38,319 nt of DNA, taken from contig NMRA01000278.1 of NCBI GenBank assembly GCA_002633005.1, positions 292,275-330,593 on the forward strand, in the 5' to 3' direction. A program made the position numbers and the translations under genes. Position 1 is the first letter of the stretch; every line of letters starts with the position of its first letter. Positions 31,410 to 38,319 of the stretch are shown one piece after another. The stretch comes from Phoronis australis. Lineage: Eukaryota > Phoronida > Phoronidae. The notes beneath the pieces are model-generated. The model saw only the letters and a program-made list of their open reading frames with translations. It searched no databases and was not told the DNA's origin.

Positions 31410-31463
<54 letters not shown>
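31310..31463. repeat. ATT/ATC trinucleotide microsatellite
   Basis: Interrupted ATT, ATC and ACC triplets merge into a pure TTA/ATT run at about 31411-31462. Poly-Asn, poly-Leu and poly-Ile ORFs across it are artefacts. Confidence 0.96.
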
Positions 31464-31765
31464 GTGGTTGCAAAATGCCTTGTTAATAAGACTGGAAAGC
31501 CAGTTAATGTGTGTGCTGTGTGGTGAAGCCTGTATGAATGTATGTATATGTGTGAACTCATTTACCATAAAAGGTTTTATGCTTGCGTCACTGACATCAT
31601 TTTTGCATTGGAAATAGCAGAGATAATAGTAGCAAGCGGGCAATGAGAAAGAGACAGCTGACTGGCAGTTGATTAACTAGTAAAATGCCAGTCAATTATT
31701 TCCCACGATGCATTTCACATAATGGCCGTAGCATTGCGGCAGTGTGCATGGTAGACTTCCCCGAG

Positions 31766-32000
31766 GCCCGTTTCATGAAAAGTTACTTATGAAATACGGT
31801 GTTAAGTTCCACACAATTGGTAAAAAGTAATTAAATCTGCTACATCTCTCGGTGAAATCACACACATAACTGCTAGTTGTTGAGATAATTTCTATAAATT
31901 ATTTCTAGACTGATGCACTCATAATTGCTTGCCTTAACGTTTATTCAGTGGGTAGCGCAAGACCAAATCTCTATCTTAAGTAGCTTTTTATGAAACGGGC
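31766..32000. mobile_element. MITE with 24-bp terminal inverted repeats, 235 bp
   Basis: The left end GCCCGTTTCATGAAAAGTTA+CTTA (31766-31789) matches the reverse complement of 31977-32000 with two mismatches. It has no coding capacity. Repeats starting GCCCGTTTCAT are, as I recall, common in marine invertebrate genomes. A target-site duplication is not clear. Confidence 0.7.
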
Positions 32001-35000
32001 ACCTGCATTCACTGCACAGTCCTGTTGTACCATGGATATGATGTGTTTGTCTAATTCTAATCATCACTGTGATATGCTTGATTAGAAAAGCTCATGTTCA
32101 TAGCTTATTGCTGTCAGGTACTTGTGGATGTCCATATGTCTGATGTTGTGTTGCTATATATTTGTGCATTAGAATTTCACCAATTGGGTAAAGTAGTACG
32201 TGGCCCAACATGCCTTTTTTTGGGCTTCTGTCACATTGCTGTGAGTTACCGCGCAGCGTTGGGTGGTGATACCTTGTGTGCTGATGCAAACCATGCTAGC
32301 AATAGACTAAAATTTTCTTAATCTTTAAATTCTTGTGGAGAAATTTGACAAAACAGAATCTCACTTGTCGCCCATATTGTGTGCTAAGTAAGGAAAGAAG
32401 CATGGTACTGTAATCAAGGTAAAGTTGCTGCAATAAAACGTAATAATGTAATATTTGTGTTGGATGATAGGTCATTCTTCAGCAGTGTCTGCTTATGGTT
32501 TAATGGTTGAGGTTGGGGCTCAAATCTCTAACCATGGTACTCTTGTGGCCTTCGGTAGATGGGCATGTCCTGATAGTAAGCGGAGGGTGTATAGTGTGGT
32601 GCTATGTGGTCCTTTTTGGAATCAAAAGTGTATTTTTGGAAATGTGGTTTTCGTGGTTGCTGTGCAAAATATGCCTTTATGTTACAGCGAGGACAGAACC
32701 TAGGTTTCACTAAAGGGTTTCTAGTTCTTTCTAAGGACGCTATGGCACCAATGTACATATAGGTATTTGTAGGATCTTGAAAAGGGGAAGTAGTGAATGA
32801 AAATGGACTTTTGTACAGTCTGAGATAGAACCCTGTTTGCAGTGTCACATTCAAGGCATGTTTTTGGCTAAAGTTGATTTTTTTCCACCTGTCCCTGAAC
32901 CTGTTAGAGTCTAGGTGCTTGCTGGAGATTTTGAGAATGAATTTGGTGCGATGGGACCTTAATTCTAGCAACTATTTCTATACCGCATATAAGACATTCA
33001 TGAGAAAGTAAATGGGACATCTGATTGGCAGGCAGATCAGAGGCTTAAAACAAACTCTCAGCCAAGTTTCATATTTACCGTTTTACAAAGAATGAGCCTG
33101 ACGTAGGGTGAGAAAGTGATTAAATCACATCGCTAGCAACTACTCCATACTGGAGGCCAGCAATATGGCAGGGAAGGATTCTCTTGCATTAACATATTTG
33201 TTAAACTTGGCAAAATTCAACAAAAACAACTTAAAATCTGAAGATCGTGTCACAGGTTATGTGGTCCATGCATATTACCATATTAACGTTGTGTATTCTA
33301 AAACTAGATTTTAATGGTGGATTTCTAGTTGTAACGTTTGGCAATGTTTAGAACCAAGATGGCGGAATGTCCTTGATGAATCCAGTAAGATCGCAATTTC
33401 CATTCCCATTAATGCGGAAGGTGCTAATATTCTGACCAATCACACGTGATCACCACGCGTGTGCAGAGCCTTAACACAAATCCTGTCATTGTAATGTTGG
33501 CTTCTCACAGTCAGAAGATGGATCTGCCATGTTATTTGGAGTAGGACGATAAGATTGCAGATTACGTGTCTGGCGAGTGTTCACATTTGAAATTTTTTCA
33601 GACTACAGATCAGACGTATATAACCTTTCTTCTGATTGGATGGAATTTAAGCTCTATATACGTGCCAACAACACCTTCAGACTAGTTAAAAGTAAACCGT
33701 TTAAAGTGATCTGAATCAAAAATTGTTTTCTGACTTGAGGCAGCTAAAATTAACTTCTTGGAAATACACATAAATTGATCACTTTTGCTGGCACTTAATT
33801 TTTGCTGTGTCAGCTGTTGCGCCAACTGAAAATAATTGCTGTGTGTGAATTTTCTTTTGTGTTCTCAATTAGTGTTTGTTAGGGTTGTTCTAGTGAATAA
33901 GTCTGTTGATTGATTGGTGGTTAAAGGTTGTTGACAACTTTTCAGTCCTGGCTGTTTTTTTTTCATCGGTATTAGTTTAATAATGACCTCTTCCCTTGTT
34001 CAGTTTTTTATTGATCATGAAAGTTAATCATTAAATATCACCTGATTCAACATTTACTGTCTTTGAATGAAGATCGCTCTTTTGTTTCCTCTGTGTGTGT
34101 GCATATTGGGGTCATCTATGTCTGGGCGTCCAGACGTCCGGTGTGCGCTGCTGTTTCTGGAAAACCCCTTGCGGGTTGGTGTATTCAGTAGGCTACGAAA
34201 ACTCACGAAAATTAATAGTGCGTCTTTTGAGAATTGGAATGAAATATCTTACGTCAAAATTGCACGTGAGTTTTTCGACGTGAACTGAAAAAGTCTAAAA
34301 TTTGTTGTTCAGAGCTAGTGGCAGTGTAATGTGGCGTCCAAAATCAGTTATAATAAAATTGCAATATTTAAAAAAGATTACATTACTTAAAATGTCTCAT
34401 TCAGTATTGAACTGCTGAATATATCTTTTGCTTTTCAATAGTTTAGAAAACGATGGAGACAGAGATCAATATTTTGAGTGAATTGTCCGTAATAGGCTGC
34501 CAAGTCATAATTAAAGTCGCAACACTTGAATCGCCATCAATTCCGGTTATTTCTTTAATTATCGTCTAACGTGGTTGCCATGGCTACCTCGTGAATGTTA
34601 GGGGCTTTATTGTGACTAAGGAAGGAAACACCAAGAATGTTACCTTGAATGATAATATGTGGCTGGTTGCTTAGTTACAGTTGATAAATCTTCAGCTGAA
34701 TTTTGTTCAAAATACCTTTTGAATACACCGATTGGTCTGTCTGCCTTTTTGATAGTGCCATAATTACATTTCAGCTGATTTGAAATTTGTAAAGTTTCGA
34801 AACGGGTTTTATATTCTGGTTTTCCTTCATAATGTATAGCCAGCCTGTCTTTGTACTAGATTACTATTGGCCATTTGACTATTTCCCCAACTTTCTCCAC
34901 GTCAACTCTGCGTTTCTTCTATGGAATGTTCTGGCTAATATTCAAACATAAATTGTTCTTTGATTCTCATTTTGTTGTCTTCATAACTTTGTAATTTAAA

Positions 35001-35620
35001 TGAAACTCTCAGTAACCCATGGTTACCCACCCCTCCATCCTCAAGAGCAGAATTTTAGTTATTTCAATTTTGAATTTGGAAACTAGAAAGTCAGGCTGAG
35101 GGTTAAACCGATTACTTCTAAGTGTGGGTGTGCAAAAGAATAATTGCTAAAACTTCAGCTGTGGGTGATTATACTGAAGGGATACAGCACAGATGATGCT
35201 TGAAGGAAAGGGGATGGTTGAAAATGTCACCACTTGTTTTTGCTTTAGGTAGGCCTGTTATGAATAGAAGCTTAAGATATTCAATTAATCCTATAGCTAA
35301 TCATAGGTTTACAACATTTGAACAATAATTGAGGTGTCATTTTCAAAGAGCTTGCTTAGTGGAGCTATTGATAAATATTGGTACCCCTTGTATGACTTCA
35401 ACATGCACTCTGTTCCCTTTGTGCTGGTTTCAGCTCAACTCATCACTTTTTATTGGCAAAGCCTGCTCTGTTTCTTGCATAACTTTTGTTTAAATTTTGA
35501 AAAATCAGCAGGGGTTTCCCTGTACGTGTAATTTTCTGGTCAATAACCTATGTTGTTTACTAAACCTTCAGTATGGAAGAGGTGGTCATTAGCATGTGAC
35601 CAGAACAGTGACTAGTTAAA

Positions 35621-35750
35621 GATGTGCTTGCATGCTCCTAACTGTGCTAATGTATAGCAGGAACTAAAGGACAATGTATCTTTAATGATGTGCTTGCATG
35701 CTCCTAACTGTGCTAATATAGAGCAGCAACTCAACGACAGTGCTATTTGA
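35621..35750. repeat. ~66-bp tandem repeat, 2 copies
   Basis: GATGTGCTTGCATGCTCCTA begins both copies (35621 and 35687); the second copy diverges toward its 3' end. Confidence 0.88.
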
Positions 35751-36797
35751 ACATCATCTATGCTAAACAAAGTGCAGTTGTATTTACTGACAACTTGTAA
35801 ATGTGAAAACAAAAAATTCTGCAAAGGTGACCTTGAACTAATAACGTGCCTTGGGGGTTCACATAGCCCCCATCATGCAGTGTTATTCCTCAGCATCACA
35901 TTAGTTACTTGATACGGTTCAGTGATTTGTAGCGAATCATTTTCGCCACAAAACTCGTTCTTAAAAGGGTTAGGCAATTTTCAACTTAGTTGTATGCGCA
36001 CCGGTCGCTACGTATGTGATGTTTTTATAACTAATTTGACCAAGCAATCACAGAGATATGAAATTATCCTGCAAGTTCCACTTTAAGTAGGATGGTTAAG
36101 TAACTTCCTGTGTATATTTGAGTGGAAACAATTGTCAAAGTCAGTTTGTCCTTTTTAAGAGACATTATCAGTGGCCAAAAGTGCATCTGGGGATTGGTGT
36201 TGAATCCTATTTCTTGAAGTTGTGAGTTTTAACGTGAGCTATAAAACAAGAAAGATATGTTTTTTGTGATTTTGTTATAAATATCTAATTCTTGGGGTTG
36301 TCTTCCCGACATATGGTGTAATCAAAGGTTGTGTCGTCACCATTTGAATACTCTTAAATAGTCTGCTACGCAACGCATGCAATTTGTGGTAGAATGTGGA
36401 GGTGCTTCTGTAATGTTAGTGGATCTATGGCTTATAATCCTATGCTAATTTCACTGAAATTACTTTTCTTGCTGAGAATGTCAATTAAAGAGACTTAAAA
36501 CACCACCTTGACCTAGTTACAGCTGTCTATATATAGCACTACTTGTACTTAAATGAAATTGTCTTAGTCATTCATTTTTGCATTGAAATTAAAAAAAAAC
36601 AGTTTAACAAAATTTCACTTTTCTCTCATATCGTATGGTAGCTTTCGTCGACTGTCAGCTAACTTTGTCAAAGTTATGACAAAAACCCAGAAGAAAATCA
36701 GATGAGAACATGAGATCTTTCACAGAAAAATTTTTGCAATAAACTTTTGTGACTTTTTGAAAAATACTCATAGAAGAAGTTTGACCATAGTTTGATT

Positions 36798-36855
36798 ACA
36801 CACGTTATAATTACACGTGTTATAATTACACATGTTATAATTACATGTGTTATAG
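36798..36855. repeat. 18-bp tandem repeat, about 3 copies
   Basis: The unit is close to CACGTGTTATAATTACAC, with alternating ACGT/CATG at the centre, so each copy is itself partly palindromic. Confidence 0.85.
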
Positions 36856-38246
36856 CCATTTGTGATTATAACTTGTATAATGCTACAACTGCATACGTTA
36901 CAAGTCAAAAGTATTCAGATGAAATGACCCGGCATTCCCCGTCATGACGACTGAACGGAAGCTGACTTCATCATTAGAACAGTGTTCCCTTACGACAGAG
37001 ACTGAAGGAGAAGTGATAGAAATACTTGTATGGTGGCTAAGCCATAATAGTTATTATTCATTATTTCTGCTGATAGAATTAGCTGTGATGACGTGGAAAC
37101 GATGTTTTGTCTGACTTTAGTCTTGTATCGTATGTTACTGTTACAAGACTTGTGTTGGACTAGCTATGAGTCCTGATTTTGCTGTTGAAAGCAAGATTTA
37201 CTTCTTAGAGGGACAGACTTACAGAGCTCTACTGAATTTGCCTTCATTTTGTGTGAATAAATTATGATAACATCATGTTCCTACCAGATACAGAAATTCT
37301 CCACTTATTTGGACAAAATAAATGAAATATATTTTCCTGATAATCAGGGGTGTGCCAAATAAGCAGAATATTTGGGTTTCGCAAATGCGAAATTAACTGA
37401 GTAATCAAACAGCCCTACCTGCCTGAGTGTGAATTTAACAAAATTCGGCCTATGGGTTGCATGGTGTTCCAATAAACACTAATTATAAACAAACTACTTC
37501 CATTTTGAGTGTTAGTGTATTGCCCTTCATTGGTTAAACACAGTTATGAACATAACACTCTGTGTGACACAACATTCCTACAGGTCACCCATATGACTAC
37601 ATGTTAACAGCAGGAGATATCCGGTATATATTGATGAATTAAGTAGTGAATATACAATATTCAAGCCTATTAACATAGTTAAACAGGTGTGTTTTACTGG
37701 AATTGATAACAGTGGTTGCATTGACATTTTGCGAAGTGCACTACTCACTGCGTGCGAATGAACTGTGCTAAGAAATGCCCACTAAGAAACCTTGTGCGAA
37801 ATAAGTCATGGACAAAGTATATTTTTCAAAATTATTGTGGGTTTGCGAAGTGAGCCAAGTATGCTAAATAAGTGTTCAGTTACTGTGTTATGGTGGATTT
37901 GATGTACATGATGAACTTTGGAATAAAGTTCAAGTACAGTCAGGAAGGGTTTATAGAATTTCTAATGCTCAATGTGTTGAACGCTAAAAAACAACGGATA
38001 CAGTGAAAATATACGGTAAGCTGAACTAGGATTTTCCTGATACTGAAATTTGGATTGACCCTAAATTTGGATTGACCTTTAATTTGAAATTCTAAAATTT
38101 GGTGCAAGCTCCAAAATGGATTGCAGCGATTATTGAGTTACTGTTTCTACTTGGAGAATTTTTACCAAATGAGATGTGTAGTGATGCTCTTGTGGTATTT
38201 ATTGTTGGTCCACACGCTGGCATTTTCCTCTTCGTTTGTTTTAATT

Positions 38247-38319
38247 GTGTGTTTGTGTGTGTGTGTGTCTGTGTCTGTGTCTGTGTCTGTGTCTGTGTCT
38301 GTGTCTGTGTCTGTGTCTG
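38247..38319. repeat. TG / TCTGTG microsatellite at the right edge
   Basis: A TG run passes into a pure TCTGTG hexamer array that is cut by the window end. Confidence 0.96.

Larger units (their letters stand above)
31084..38319 (+). other. RABGAP1: Start of intron 15 (at least 7.2 kb)
   Basis: It begins GTAGGA and runs off the window. No exon for the expected basic linker or coiled coil was found. It contains an ATT-type microsatellite, a MITE, a ~66-bp two-copy repeat (35621-35750), an 18-bp repeat (36798-36855) and a terminal TCTGTG-type run. Several small ORFs (for example 32528-32971 minus and 34067-34288 plus) have no recognisable motif. Confidence 0.8.

Noticed and set aside
31276-31643. 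Poly-Leu, poly-Asn and poly-Ile ORFs
   Set aside because: Microsatellite translation.
34067-34288. Secreted peptide with signal-like start (MKIALLFPLCVCILG)
   Set aside because: A hydrophobic start alone is weak; no cleavage-site context, splice structure or recognisable mature domain was seen.

Overview
The window is eukaryotic genomic DNA that is AT-rich and intron-rich. It is dominated by one gene on the + strand: the invertebrate orthologue of vertebrate RABGAP1/RABGAP1L (GAPCenA), a Rab GTPase-activating protein with PTB, DUF3694 and TBC domains. I could chain fifteen coding exons (7716 to 31083). Every exon has GT/AG boundaries and all phases match, giving a 779-residue reading frame from the initiator Met through the TBC domain. 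The C-terminal coiled-coil exons are not visible and must lie beyond the right edge. Both TBC catalytic fingers (Arg583, Gln620) are present. No prokaryotic features, CRISPR arrays, rRNA genes or intact tRNA genes were seen.

Layout. 1-7660 is intergenic or 5'-UTR/intron DNA. It holds decayed non-LTR retrotransposon pieces on the minus strand (endonuclease part about 400-1015, reverse-transcriptase C-terminus 1531-2064), two copies of a tRNA-derived SINE (2602-3152) and several minisatellites. 7661-28106 holds coding exons 1-14, separated by introns of about 0.2 to 3.5 kb that are full of tandem repeats. 28107-30954 is a large intron with a small TIR element, a perfect 22-bp palindrome and, just before exon 15, a candidate alternative first exon (30732-30887). 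31084-38319 is the start of a very long intron with a MITE and simple repeats, and no recognisable exon.

The organism is probably a highly heterozygous marine invertebrate. The protein is close to vertebrate RABGAP1, the introns are rich in minisatellites, and five single-N joins are present. Two of them (4754 and 13631) sit between near-identical duplicated blocks, as expected when two haplotypes are laid end to end; two others (189 and 9198) abut tandem arrays. A cephalochordate (amphioxus) is my best guess. It rests partly on recollection that amphioxus introns carry minisatellites overlapping splice sites, and it is not proven here.

The most interesting signals are: (a) a candidate internal promoter/first exon that would give a short protein lacking PTB, DUF3694 and the catalytic TBC fingers but joined in frame to the last TBC exon through a 67-bp intron; (b) repeated small-scale duplication of splice junctions in this gene, at the exon 1 donor (in-frame GTGAGAA copies), exon 3 acceptor, exon 4 donor and exon 13 donor (three identical copies, one of which would insert 17 residues in frame); (c) a duplicated PTB exon that is almost certainly a haplotype artefact rather than mutually exclusive exons.
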